Assembly (NCBI RefSeq): GCF_019132875.1
Contig: NZ_JAHSPF010000005.1
Coordinates: 248,001 to 312,000, forward strand
Origin: Erwinia phyllosphaerae
GTDB lineage: Bacteria > Pseudomonadota > Gammaproteobacteria > Enterobacterales > Enterobacteriaceae
Reading direction: 5' to 3'
DNA length: 64,000 nucleotides
The notes under the pieces are model-generated. The model ran no database searches, was not told the origin of the DNA, and saw only the letters and a program-made list of their open reading frames with translations. The translations under genes and the position numbers were made by a program. Below, one piece after another: positions 9,816 to 18,385 of the stretch; position 1 is the stretch's first letter, and the number at the start of each line of letters is the position of its first letter.

Positions 9816-10916
9816 ATGTCAGGGTTATTTTCCCCTTTTACGCTGAAAGACGTGACTTTACGTAACCGCATCGCTGTACCGCCGATGTGCCAGTACACCG
9901 CTGAAGATGGACTAAGCAATGAATGGCATCGTGTCCACTACGCCAGCCTGGCTCGTGGCGGCGCGGGGCTGGTGATTGTCGAAGCAACGGCAGTCGCGCC
10001 CGAAGGCCGTATTACCCCGGGCTGCCTTGGCATCTGGACAGATGAACAGGCTGAAAAACTGGCGGTTATCGCGCGTGAAATCAAAGCTGCTGGCGCCGTG
10101 CCCGGCATCCAGATTGCGCATGCGGGACGCAAAGCCAACGCCAATCGTCCATGGGAAGGTGACGATCATATCGCGAAAGACGATCCGCGCTACTGGGAAA
10201 CGCTGTCACCTTCCGCCACGGCTTTTGGCGCTAACCTGCCGCAGGTGCCGCATGAAATGACGCTGGAAGATATCGCTCGCGTGCGTAACGATTTCGCCGT
10301 AGCGGCTCAGCGCGCGCGCGATGCGGGTTTTGAATGGCTGGAGCTGCATTTCGCACACGGCTACCTGGCGCAAAGCTTCTTTTCCGTGCATGCCAACCAG
10401 CGCACCGATCAATACGGCGGCAATCTGGAAGGGCGTAGCCGCTTCCTGCTGGAAACGCTGGCGGCCGTACGTGAGCAGTGGCCAGAAAACCTGCCGTTAA
10501 CGGCGCGTTTTGGCGTTATTGAATATGACGGTCGTGACGAAGAAACGCTGGCTGAATCGATTGAACTGACGAAGAAATTCCGCGCAGGCGGACTGGATCT
10601 GTTAAGCGTCAGCATCGGTTTCTCTACGCCTGAAGCCACTATTCCCTGGGGCCCGGCTTTCCTGGCACCGATAGCCGAGCGGGTGCGTCGCGAGGCGAAC
10701 ATTCCGGTCGCTTCCGCCTGGGGAATTGATGCGCCAGCCATCGCTAACGAAACGATTGAAAAAAATCAGCTGGATCTGGTCATGGTAGGTAAAGCGCATC
10801 TGGCCAATCCTAACTGGAGCTACAAAGCCGCGCTGGCACTGAAAGAGGAAAGGCCATCCTGGGTGCTGCCAGCCTCCTATGCGCACTGGCTGGAACGCTA
10901 CCGCGTCAGCGAATAA
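9816..10916 (+). CDS. Old yellow enzyme family NAD(P)H:flavin oxidoreductase (XenA/YqjM class)
   Basis: This 366-residue TIM-barrel FMN enzyme has PPMCQY with Cys25, the flavin-tuning cysteine of the thermophilic-like OYE class (XenA, YqjM). It also has the substrate-binding HAGRKAN and LHFAHGYL and the phosphate-binding VMVGKAHLANP. It reduces activated C=C bonds or nitro-xenobiotics using NAD(P)H. The ATG at 9816 has GAGG at 9807-9810. An in-frame upstream ATG at 9765 lacks a ribosome site and gives a non-family leader, so it is not used. It is monocistronic with its own terminator. Confidence 0.9.
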   Translation: MSGLFSPFTLKDVTLRNRIAVPPMCQYTAEDGLSNEWHRVHYASLARGGAGLVIVEATAVAPEGRITPGCLGIWTDEQAEKLAVIAREIKAAGAVPGIQIAHAGRKANANRPWEGDDHIAKDDPRYWETLSPSATAFGANLPQVPHEMTLEDIARVRNDFAVAAQRARDAGFEWLELHFAHGYLAQSFFSVHANQRTDQYGGNLEGRSRFLLETLAAVREQWPENLPLTARFGVIEYDGRDEETLAESIELTKKFRAGGLDLLSVSIGFSTPEATIPWGPAFLAPIAERVRREANIPVASAWGIDAPAIANETIEKNQLDLVMVGKAHLANPNWSYKAALALKEERPSWVLPASYAHWLERYRVSE

Positions 10917-10973
10917 ACGGGCCGCGCCGTCCATGGCGCGGTACGCTTTGCTCTGGCCGCGACAGCAGCTTGC

Positions 10974-10997
10974 AGGAGGCGCTTTGCCTCCTTTTTT
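10974..10997 (+). terminator. Rho-independent terminator of the OYE gene
   Basis: GGAGGC (10975-10980), loop GCTTT and GCCTCC (10986-10991) are followed by six T. A second hairpin (CCGCGCC 10922-10928 with GGCGCGG 10935-10941) lies just after the stop codon. Confidence 0.85.
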
Positions 10998-11624
10998 CTA
11001 CAGCGGATGAGGGAAATTCGGTACTGCAGGGTAGCGGAAATCAGCATAGCTGTTATTGAAACCGGAATAGAGATTAAGGATTTCCTTATAACAAACCAGC
11101 GACATATCATTTATTCGGGTCATACCCAGTTTACGGACGGCGCTCTGTTTATGAGAGCTGATAGTTTTGACTGAAACGTTCAGCTTACGTGAAATAAGAA
11201 TCGCTGAATTGCCCGACGAAAGTTCTTTCATAATCAAAGATTCTTTTCTGGACAGTGGGCTACAGTGCGAGGTAATGCCGTCGGCGGAACCTTTAAATAA
11301 GGGAATAAACTTTTTTAACGCACTTTTTTTTGAAATAAGCCAGTAGGGGTGAAAGCCGGTATGCTCACCCTGTAAAGGGAGATCGATAATAAATGCGACA
11401 TTAATACCAAAATAATCGATATTCTTTGCCATTCCCAGCTTGGTGTGGCAGTTTTTAAAGTTGATGTCGATAATTACCACGTCGCCTTTAATTAAGTTTC
11501 CGGGGCAAAATTCGGCCAGCCATTTTTCATAGCTATAGTCCCTCATCATGATATTATTTGCCGACAGAAAATAACGCATGCCTGCCAAAAAATAAACGTC
11601 GTCAGAAATAACATATAGGCTCAT
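10998..11624 (-). CDS. LuxR-type regulator at the end of the fimbrial cluster
   Basis: This 208-residue protein has a C-terminal LuxR helix-turn-helix at about residues 118-180 (LSRKESLIMKELSSG, NVSVKTISSHKQSAVRKLG). The N-terminal half keeps some receiver-domain landmarks (SDD at 7-9, Asp53 in VVIIDIN) but is otherwise degenerate, so phosphorylation is doubtful. A short C-terminal tail follows the HTH. It lies 43 bp downstream of the fimbrial adhesin on the same strand, as FimZ/FimW-like regulators do in other fimbrial loci. It probably controls the fimbriae or a fimbria-motility switch. The target is inferred from position only. Confidence 0.75.
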   Translation of the reverse strand: MSLYVISDDVYFLAGMRYFLSANNIMMRDYSYEKWLAEFCPGNLIKGDVVIIDINFKNCHTKLGMAKNIDYFGINVAFIIDLPLQGEHTGFHPYWLISKKSALKKFIPLFKGSADGITSHCSPLSRKESLIMKELSSGNSAILISRKLNVSVKTISSHKQSAVRKLGMTRINDMSLVCYKEILNLYSGFNNSYADFRYPAVPNFPHPL

Positions 11625-11667
11625 AGTTCCCTCTTGATTTTATCCTGGCTACTGCGCGATCCCTCAT

Positions 11668-12801
11668 TCAGTAGTAACTAATGGTAAAGGTTACGGTCGC
11701 ATCTGCTCTTCCTGCGTTTACGGTGGATTCTGTCTGAATATAGCGGGCGATCAGCGGCATGGTTTGGGTCGTCAACGTGTCATTCTGCATGGTGTAATTT
11801 TTGCTGCCGTTCAGATTGACCAGAGTGGGTGAGCTATCGCTGGTGCTGCCATAAGCCAGCTGGATGCCCACGCCGGTCGCGCTGTCGCTCCCCGTTTTCA
11901 GGCCAATGATGCCGTTTGTACTGTTTACAATGGCGGTATTAGGCGACAGGGACAGCGTCAGGACATTATTTGTTATTGCCCCCATGCCACTGCTGCCGTT
12001 ATCTGAGTTCCAGGTATTTCTGCCGTCGTTCAGCATGCCGTAGAACCTTGGGCAGTCGGTTAACTTAATTGAGGCGTCTACCCATGCGCTGGTGCTGCCT
12101 GGCCGGGTAAAGCTTTGGGTTTCATGTTTACCCATAGGGACGGTGACGTCGGGCGTGGTGCAGGTTTTTGATACGATCCTTAACGCACCGGTAAAGCTCA
12201 GGCTTCCCAGGTTTAAGCCCGAGACGTTCTGTGCAGAGAAGTCATATTTCATCGTAGGCAATCGTGAGCCACTAATGGTACCGGGCGTCACAGTGCCGGT
12301 TTTGATCAGGACAATATCAAAATCAAAACCGGTACTCGCTTCCCAGATGTGGGCGTCGTCTTTAGTCGTATCGTACACCCAGTCGTTTGAACTAAACGGC
12401 ACGATGGAGGAGGAGTTACTTCTGTAGATGGCAATGCCTATTCCCGCTACGCCGGTTTCGTAGACTTTCCCGGCGAAGCTGCCATTGGCCCAGGTTGATG
12501 GCGAATTGGGCGTCGTGCTGTAGTAATAGCTTATGGTTGGCTGATATCTGACCGTACTACTCGAGCAGATGATGCGCATGGCGCGTGAAGGTTTAAAATA
12601 TTGACGGTAAATAATTGTGCCTTCGCTAACGTCAGGCCCCACGGTCAGATTACCGCTTTGTAAGGGCAAGGTGTAATTTATCACGCCGTAGCCGGGGACA
12701 AGACTACAGCTGAGGGCAAAAACCTGCCCGGACCAGCCAGCGGCTGCACTCAGCAACACAAGAAAGAAGCCATACTTTTTCGCCAGGCAGAATGTTTTCA
12801 T
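11668..12801 (-). CDS. Two-domain fimbrial tip adhesin
   Basis: This 377-residue secreted protein has a signal peptide (about 1-29, ending VFA) and an N-terminal receptor-binding domain with paired cysteines (about 30-205). A C-terminal pilin domain starts near SKTCTTPDVTVPMG and ends in TFTISYY, the donor-strand-acceptor and chaperone-recognition terminus. Its length and its place as the last structural gene after the usher fit a FimH-like tip adhesin. The lectin domain is not one I recognise, so the ligand is unknown. The gap to the usher stop is 6 bp. Confidence 0.8.
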   Translation of the reverse strand: MKTFCLAKKYGFFLVLLSAAAGWSGQVFALSCSLVPGYGVINYTLPLQSGNLTVGPDVSEGTIIYRQYFKPSRAMRIICSSSTVRYQPTISYYYSTTPNSPSTWANGSFAGKVYETGVAGIGIAIYRSNSSSIVPFSSNDWVYDTTKDDAHIWEASTGFDFDIVLIKTGTVTPGTISGSRLPTMKYDFSAQNVSGLNLGSLSFTGALRIVSKTCTTPDVTVPMGKHETQSFTRPGSTSAWVDASIKLTDCPRFYGMLNDGRNTWNSDNGSSGMGAITNNVLTLSLSPNTAIVNSTNGIIGLKTGSDSATGVGIQLAYGSTSDSSPTLVNLNGSKNYTMQNDTLTTQTMPLIARYIQTESTVNAGRADATVTFTISYY

Positions 12802-12807
12802 TTTTTA

Positions 12808-15429
12808 CTATCCGTGAACGTTATCGTTTTGATTTTTTACGTCAGCCATTTTTTGCCGGGCTGGCTGGCTGTCTGCCATCGCTTCACAAACGCTGTTAAA
12901 ACGCTGGATTTCGCTCTGGCGGGCTCCCTTAGCCTGCGGCATCAGGACGTAATTCAGGCTGCACTGCATGCCCGGACCTTCTCCCCACTGCACCTGCAGT
13001 TCTCCTCGTTCTTCCTGAACGCGCACGTAAACTTCGCCCCCCTGTCCGACCATGCCGACATGATTGCCCTTGCTATCGACAACGCTGGCGCCAAAAGCAA
13101 CCGGGTCGCCCTGGTAGGTGGCGGTAATCAGCAGTGGGGTGCCGCGAAAGGTGTCATATTTCACCTTCACCACGGCCCCAGACCAGGGCGCGATCCTGAG
13201 CGTGGTGTTACCCAGCTCGACATCGCTTGCTATGCCGTTAGGATCCAGGGAGATTTCATTAAGCTGATAGGCATTCAGGTGGGGTACGACCGCATAACCG
13301 TTCCAGTCGACATAAATACCCGGGTAGGTTGAAACGCTGGCCCCCTGGGCGCCTTTTGCTTCAACCAGTGCAAAGGTATCGGAAGTGTAAGGCGTTAGCG
13401 TTAGCCCGCCGGCATGGCCGATCAGCGTACCGCTCATGCCTGCGGAGAAGCTTTTATAGCCCGCTCCTTTGCTATAGCCTGCATTGAGATGGCTGACGGG
13501 GCTCCGCCACGATCCGCTCAGCGAGCCGCTGCTGCCCGTGCCCTGGTTGGCGTTCGCCGCCGTGGCGTTGTAACCAAACTGGCTTACGCTGCCAGCCGTG
13601 CCGGAAACGGATGCCTGTTCCGTTGAGCGGCCCGTTGTATTGTGGGCAAGATCAACGCGCAGCTGCGGCGTATGGGCTTCATCATTTCTGCCCAGCGGCA
13701 GACTAAAGTTGAGCAAATAGTTATTTTGCGTGGTGCCGTAAAGCGAGTAGGTACGATTAACGCTCATGCCCCAGGTTAATTTTTTATAAGTGTTGTTATA
13801 ACCCAGCTGATACTGCTTGCTGCTGCCGTCCCGGTTCCAGTAATTCTGCAGGGAGCTACTCAGATAGAAGCGTCCCCAGCTGTCGGGCAAACCCTGGCTG
13901 ACATTAACAACAAAACGATTTTTAGCTCGCCAGACGGTATCGCTGGAGAGCCCGTTGCGCAGCGCCTGCCGCGTTTGTTCTGCGGTTAAAAAATCCATGT
14001 AGCCGCCGGTAGAAAAGCGATAAGCCGCCAGCGAGATCTGACTGCTGGTATCGGAAACGGTTTTGCTGTAGCTGAGCTGATAACTTTGCCCGCTCTGGCT
14101 GCCGTCGTTGCCGTTACCCAGACGGGTACGCGCCTGCGTGGCATCCAGGGAAAAAGCGCCAAATTCAGTACCCAGCGCCGTACCAGCCTGCAGCGCATAG
14201 TAATGCGGGCTGGCCTGCAAGCCGCTGTAGGCGGTGAGCATATTGTTCAGGCCATACTGAAGCGTGGCCTGATAGATGGCGGGTTTTTCAGAAAGCGAAT
14301 TGCTGCGCAGCTTGCCTGCGGTGATGGCATAGCGGCTGTTACCTGGCCTGAGAAGCTGGGCAACGGAAGAGTAAGGCACGGAAAAATACTGCTCGCTGCC
14401 ATCAGATTCACGTATCGTGACGTCCAGGTTGCCGCCGTAGCCGGTAGGGTAAAGATCGTTAAGCAGGAAGTCGCCCGGCGGCACGGTGGTTTCGTAAATG
14501 ACCTGACTCCCCTGGCGCACGGTAACCCGCGCGCTGGTACGGGCAATCCCGCGAATTTCGGGCGCATAACCGCGAAGCGAGTTTGGCAGCATTTTTTCGT
14601 CGCTGGCAAACTGTATGCCGGAAAAGGGAAACGAATCAAACAGCTGGCCAGAAGTGTACGACTGGCCGAGCAGTATCCTGCCATCCAGCGCAGGAATATC
14701 ATGCTGTAGATAAGTATTAATCGCGCTGTATTTTTTTTGACCGTGCTCTGTCCAGTTCCAGCTGCCGTTATGGCGTAAATACCAGCTGGCTATGTTGATT
14801 CCCGCATTGAGGCCGGCATACAGCGTTTTATAGCGGGTGCCTCCGCTTTCACTGCTGTAGGCGCTGGCGTTATAGCCAAGCAGGGCGGCAGGAATGCCGC
14901 TGTCCCAACGATTTTTATTAACATAGCCGCGCGCATACTGCTGGATATAAAGCTGCGGGATAACGATATCCAGCCGCTGTTCGTTACTGTCATAATTTAC
15001 GCGGATGCCGGCTGCCAGATTATGCAGATTGATACAGTCTTCACCTGCTACCCGGGCGGAAAAATCTGCGGGCAATTTATCATATTTAAAAGGGATATCT
15101 TTTATAATCTCCCTGGTCAGGCAGGGGTAAACACGGTTATCGGGCGCGCTTTTAAATTCAAGTTCATAGGTGCCCGTCGTATTATCATTGACATAAATTA
15201 TCGTCCGGTAGATGCCGGGCAGGGCAGAAGCGCCGTTAGCAAATCGGCTAAGATCTATCTTCTTTCCCTCGCCGAGGTTAAGAAAGCCGGGGTCAAATTC
15301 AACGTTCTTAGCGATCTCCTGCGAAGCAGTATCAGATGAAGCAAGCGCATATGCAGGCGATAGAATGGAAAACAAAAAAGCCAGTTCTGCTCTTCTCCAT
15401 TTATTTCCCCGGGCCAGAGCGTTTTTCAT
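12808..15429 (-). CDS. Fimbrial outer-membrane usher
   Basis: This 873-residue FimD/PapC family usher has a signal peptide (to about residue 30), an N-terminal chaperone-binding domain (VEFDPGFLNLG) and a pore region. The barrel includes LRGYAPEIRGIARTSARVTV, PPGDFLLNDLYPTGYGG and DGSEQYFSVPYSSVAQLLRPG. The C-terminal domains include GQGGEVYVRVQEERGELQV. It secretes and orders chaperone-subunit complexes. The start is supported by AGGA 6 nt upstream. The protein appears intact. Confidence 0.93.
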   Translation of the reverse strand: MKNALARGNKWRRAELAFLFSILSPAYALASSDTASQEIAKNVEFDPGFLNLGEGKKIDLSRFANGASALPGIYRTIIYVNDNTTGTYELEFKSAPDNRVYPCLTREIIKDIPFKYDKLPADFSARVAGEDCINLHNLAAGIRVNYDSNEQRLDIVIPQLYIQQYARGYVNKNRWDSGIPAALLGYNASAYSSESGGTRYKTLYAGLNAGINIASWYLRHNGSWNWTEHGQKKYSAINTYLQHDIPALDGRILLGQSYTSGQLFDSFPFSGIQFASDEKMLPNSLRGYAPEIRGIARTSARVTVRQGSQVIYETTVPPGDFLLNDLYPTGYGGNLDVTIRESDGSEQYFSVPYSSVAQLLRPGNSRYAITAGKLRSNSLSEKPAIYQATLQYGLNNMLTAYSGLQASPHYYALQAGTALGTEFGAFSLDATQARTRLGNGNDGSQSGQSYQLSYSKTVSDTSSQISLAAYRFSTGGYMDFLTAEQTRQALRNGLSSDTVWRAKNRFVVNVSQGLPDSWGRFYLSSSLQNYWNRDGSSKQYQLGYNNTYKKLTWGMSVNRTYSLYGTTQNNYLLNFSLPLGRNDEAHTPQLRVDLAHNTTGRSTEQASVSGTAGSVSQFGYNATAANANQGTGSSGSLSGSWRSPVSHLNAGYSKGAGYKSFSAGMSGTLIGHAGGLTLTPYTSDTFALVEAKGAQGASVSTYPGIYVDWNGYAVVPHLNAYQLNEISLDPNGIASDVELGNTTLRIAPWSGAVVKVKYDTFRGTPLLITATYQGDPVAFGASVVDSKGNHVGMVGQGGEVYVRVQEERGELQVQWGEGPGMQCSLNYVLMPQAKGARQSEIQRFNSVCEAMADSQPARQKMADVKNQNDNVHG

Positions 15430-15499
15430 AAAAATCCTTTTTATAAAAAAAACGGTAAAACGTCTCAGGCAAGTCTGATGACGTTATTGCAAATAGCGG

Positions 15500-16180
15500 C
15501 TAGTTAATTTGCGATTCAAACTCTACTATCGCGCCAAAGTCATTAACGTAGATTCCAGAGATTTTTTCTCCAGTAGCGCCAGATATGTTAAATGTGTTCT
15601 CTGCGAAAGGCGCAATCATATCGGCATCAATTTTTTTTCCATTAATAGTGATGCTTATCAGTGAAGCATAATAGGGGGTCGGGTTTTTTCCTGTAATCCC
15701 CGCTCCCTTTTTTCGCCATATTATTTTTTTTGCCGTATCGTTAGCATTACCCTCAAGCTTTGTCGGCCGGAAAAAAAGCTTAATGCGGGAGCGAAAGGCC
15801 ATCTGCAAATAATTTTCCTGCTTAAGTGCGGGATCTTTAGCCGGGATCTCAAGCACGTTTAGCCAGTAAATCGATTCACGATCTTCGGGCAACGTTTGTC
15901 TCGTGTAGCTTATACGCAGCGTTTGTCCCTTTCCCGGCTCTACGCGATTGATCGGCGGCGTTAAAACAAAGGGAACATGAATCGTTTCCGGTTTTGCCTT
16001 AACGTCACCATCATCAATCCAGCTTTGTATCAAAACGGGTCTTTTCCCTTTGTTATTGAGTTTTACGCTAACTTCCCTGGCATCGGCAGGATAAATTACC
16101 CTGGTGCCGGTAATGACCACGCTGGCATAAACAGCCTGATTGAACGCAGCAAATAAAAAAAAACAGACAAACTTATTCAT
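15500..16180 (-). CDS. Periplasmic pilus assembly chaperone
   Basis: This 226-residue FimC/PapD family protein has signal MNKFVCFFLFAAFNQAVYA, G1-strand/hinge motif NRVEPGKGQTLRISYT, and LPEDRESIYWLNVLEIPAKDP with the conserved Arg and the Trp/Leu/Asn motif. A longer in-frame start overlaps the pilin stop. I use ATG at 16180 because it begins directly at a signal peptide and gives the family length. It caps and folds pilin subunits by donor-strand complementation. Confidence 0.93.
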   Translation of the reverse strand: MNKFVCFFLFAAFNQAVYASVVITGTRVIYPADAREVSVKLNNKGKRPVLIQSWIDDGDVKAKPETIHVPFVLTPPINRVEPGKGQTLRISYTRQTLPEDRESIYWLNVLEIPAKDPALKQENYLQMAFRSRIKLFFRPTKLEGNANDTAKKIIWRKKGAGITGKNPTPYYASLISITINGKKIDADMIAPFAENTFNISGATGEKISGIYVNDFGAIVEFESQIN

Positions 16181-16237
16181 GCTACCCACTTTTAATAATG
16201 AAAAGCAGAGAGAGTCACCTCTCTCTGCAATGAACAT

Positions 16238-16774
16238 TTACTTGTACTGCAGACCATAAACTACGTTGCTGGAAACCAGACCAGCAGTGGTAGTGCCTTC
16301 GGCATAGTAGCGTACGGCGTAATACAGCGTTGCCTTACCATCGGTGTCATAGGTAGCAAAGGTATTATTAGACTGGCTTTGCTGACCGATGGCAATTACA
16401 GCGTTGTTGTTATGCGGTTCCACCAGCTGCAGGGATACGTTAGTCGCACCTTCAGTGGTCTGATTATCCAGACGACCATTACTATTTACCGTTGGGCCTG
16501 CTGAGAAAAAAGCAGCGACCGTTTTAAGCGTGCCCTTACAGTCCGTCAGGTCCATAGCAAATGCGGTTTCGCCTGCTGTCGTACCGGCGGTTGCCAGATC
16601 GCCAATTCCTGCTGTAGGTAGTTTAATAGTTGGGTTTTGTACACCATCAATGAGAACGTTACAGGAAGTTGCTGTCAGTTCACCATTAAAGGTAATGGTC
16701 CCCGTTGAGGTAGCCTGCGTGTTCATACCGATAAATGCGGTTACCACGGCTGCAGCTATCGCTAGCTTTTTCAT
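16238..16774 (-). CDS. Major fimbrial subunit (type 1 pilin family)
   Basis: This 178-residue protein has a signal peptide cut after about residue 21, an N-terminal donor strand (TGTITFNGELTATSC), the Cys38/Cys79 disulphide pair and C-terminal beta strand VVYGLQYK with the penultimate-region Tyr. It is the first structural gene of the operon pilin, chaperone, usher, adhesin. No minor-subunit genes lie between usher and adhesin, so the fimbria would be of simple composition. Confidence 0.9.
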   Translation of the reverse strand: MKKLAIAAAVVTAFIGMNTQATSTGTITFNGELTATSCNVLIDGVQNPTIKLPTAGIGDLATAGTTAGETAFAMDLTDCKGTLKTVAAFFSAGPTVNSNGRLDNQTTEGATNVSLQLVEPHNNNAVIAIGQQSQSNNTFATYDTDGKATLYYAVRYYAEGTTTAGLVSSNVVYGLQYK

Positions 16775-16834
16775 TGAATATCCTTATTTATAAAACGTTA
16801 AAAAATCCATCCTTTTACTGTCAGGATTGGTTGT

Positions 16835-16872
16835 CCCCTGAAAAGGGGTATTTGTAGAAAACAACTACAAAT
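16835..16872 (-). promoter_or_regulatory. Two hairpins between winged-helix regulator and pilin gene
   Basis: An 8-bp inverted repeat, 16850-16857 with 16865-16872 (ATTTGTAG/CTACAAAT), overlaps the regulator stop codon. It is followed by a CCCCT/AGGGG tetraloop hairpin at 16835-16848. Neither is followed by a T tract. They may process or attenuate read-through so that pilin and regulator amounts differ. The function is inferred. Confidence 0.4.
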
Positions 16873-17272
16873 TCTTTACATCACAATAATAAATTGGCAT
16901 GACCCGGTCTTTATTAATACAGAATCCTTTAATATGATCTTTTTCTGCTTTAATAATAAAGTCTTCAGGGATCCCCATCATAATAAGTTTATTTTTAAGG
17001 CAGCGCATGACCTGCCACAGACGTTGAGAGGAGGAGCTCAGGCCGTGATTATCCCAGACGTTAGTCAATATCTCTTCGTTACCAATAACGTTACCATTGG
17101 CGTTTTCCAGCAGATAAATAAAGAGGCGCATCATGGTTTTTCTTAATCTTATTACGCTGCGGCTTTTTTCATTAGTCAACTGAGTGATGTTGATAATCCT
17201 GTTTTGTGAGATGTTAACCTGAATATCGGACTCGATCATGTAGCCGTAAACTTTTGCGCTTTTCAAATCCAT
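16865..17272 (-). CDS. Winged-helix (OmpR/CadC-type) DNA-binding regulator of the fimbrial operon
   Basis: This protein of about 135 residues consists almost entirely of a trans_reg_C-like winged helix: TMMRLFIYLLENANGNVIGNEEILTNVW, then SSSQRLWQVMRCLKNKL (recognition helix) and a wing ending HIKGFCIN. It lacks the receiver domain of two-component regulators and the membrane segment of CadC/ToxR. GGAGG is 1 nt from the ATG at 17278 but 7 nt from the in-frame ATG at 17272, so I use the latter. Being the first gene upstream of the pilin on the same strand, it is probably the operon's dedicated activator. Confidence 0.7.
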   Translation of the reverse strand: MDLKSAKVYGYMIESDIQVNISQNRIINITQLTNEKSRSVIRLRKTMMRLFIYLLENANGNVIGNEEILTNVWDNHGLSSSSQRLWQVMRCLKNKLIMMGIPEDFIIKAEKDHIKGFCINKDRVMPIYYCDVKNL

Positions 17273-18385
17273 TTTCATGCCTCCATTTAACGAGTCAGGA
17301 TAACGTTAAAGCTACGGGTGTTACCCTTTCCTGAATGAAGCCTATATTACCTGTTCTCTTAAAATATCCTCAACACACACCTGAATCTTGTAGTGAGTGC
17401 TGTATTTACATCTTAATATGTTATTTTATTATGTGGTTATGATATTTGGTGGTTTTTTGTTCTTAATTATTTTTGTTTGTTGGTATTATATGCCAAATTC
17501 TTCATATAAATAACCATCAAACTTAAAGTCTATTTTTTTGGTCAGGCCTGGAATAATAATTTGACCGTTTAGCTTACCTGAGTGCTTTTTTTTTACAAAA
17601 GCCTATATGACTGGCAACATGGTGTAAGGCTGGCAAGCAATGTGAATTATTTTTTCTTTAATAATATGTATGACTTAGCGATTACATCATTCCTGTGAGA
17701 CGGTAAGTGCGGCTTATTTGTAGCGAAAAAAATTCTGAATTTGCCAGGACATTTCTCAGTATGCGTTTTTAACGAAAAAACAGACAGAACATAATGTCAG
17801 TTTATTTTTAATGGGAATAGTCTCATATTTTTTGGTTTTTACAAGCGATTTGCCTGACTATTTTTATCAGCGATCTTGCGGTCGGGCCTGAAGAGAGAAA
17901 GACTTTTTATCTTTAGCGTACTAATTAAAGTGCCGTCATGGCATATTCCCTGTGTTCCAGCATTATCGCGCCGTATCTGATTTTCCCAACGCAATTGGCT
18001 ATGCCTCTATCCGCCATGTCAGGCGCTTTCCGTACGGCGGCCTCAATCACTTTAACGCCGTGCGGCATCAGGATACCTTTGGGGCCGTTGCTGCTCACGC
18101 TCTGAATTTGCCACTCTGGCAGAGGCAGCATAAGAACCCACAGTCAGGCGAGCTGCAGGAAATAGTGTCGCACGTCTGTCGCGTAAGAGTGTTACCGTTC
18201 ATCCGCATCGGGTAAACTCCAGGCCGCAGGCCAGATCGTTGAGCAGTTTATTTTTGGTTTGACTGTTACAGAAGAGTAAAAATCCGCTATGCAATATAAG
18301 AAAAAGTATTTTAATGCTGGACGGTTTGTCATGGTGGTGAATAAAAATAAATTAAGGTAATTAATCAAACAGGAGTGTTTAACAT
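17273..18385. other. AT-rich gap between fimbrial locus and C58 protease gene
   Basis: This is about 1.1 kb of mostly AT-rich sequence and should hold the promoters of the divergent fimbrial operon and the protease gene. A GC-richer block at about 17930-18230 has short open frames on both strands (for example minus 17925-18131, 68 codons). Neither resembles a protein family I know or has a convincing ribosome site, so it may be a decayed gene fragment. I see no tRNA, IS end or terminator. Confidence 0.4.

Noticed and set aside
17925..18215. Overlapping short ORFs on both strands in the gap before the protease gene
   Set aside because: No ribosome site or recognised family on either strand; may be a decayed fragment, so only noted in the gap description.
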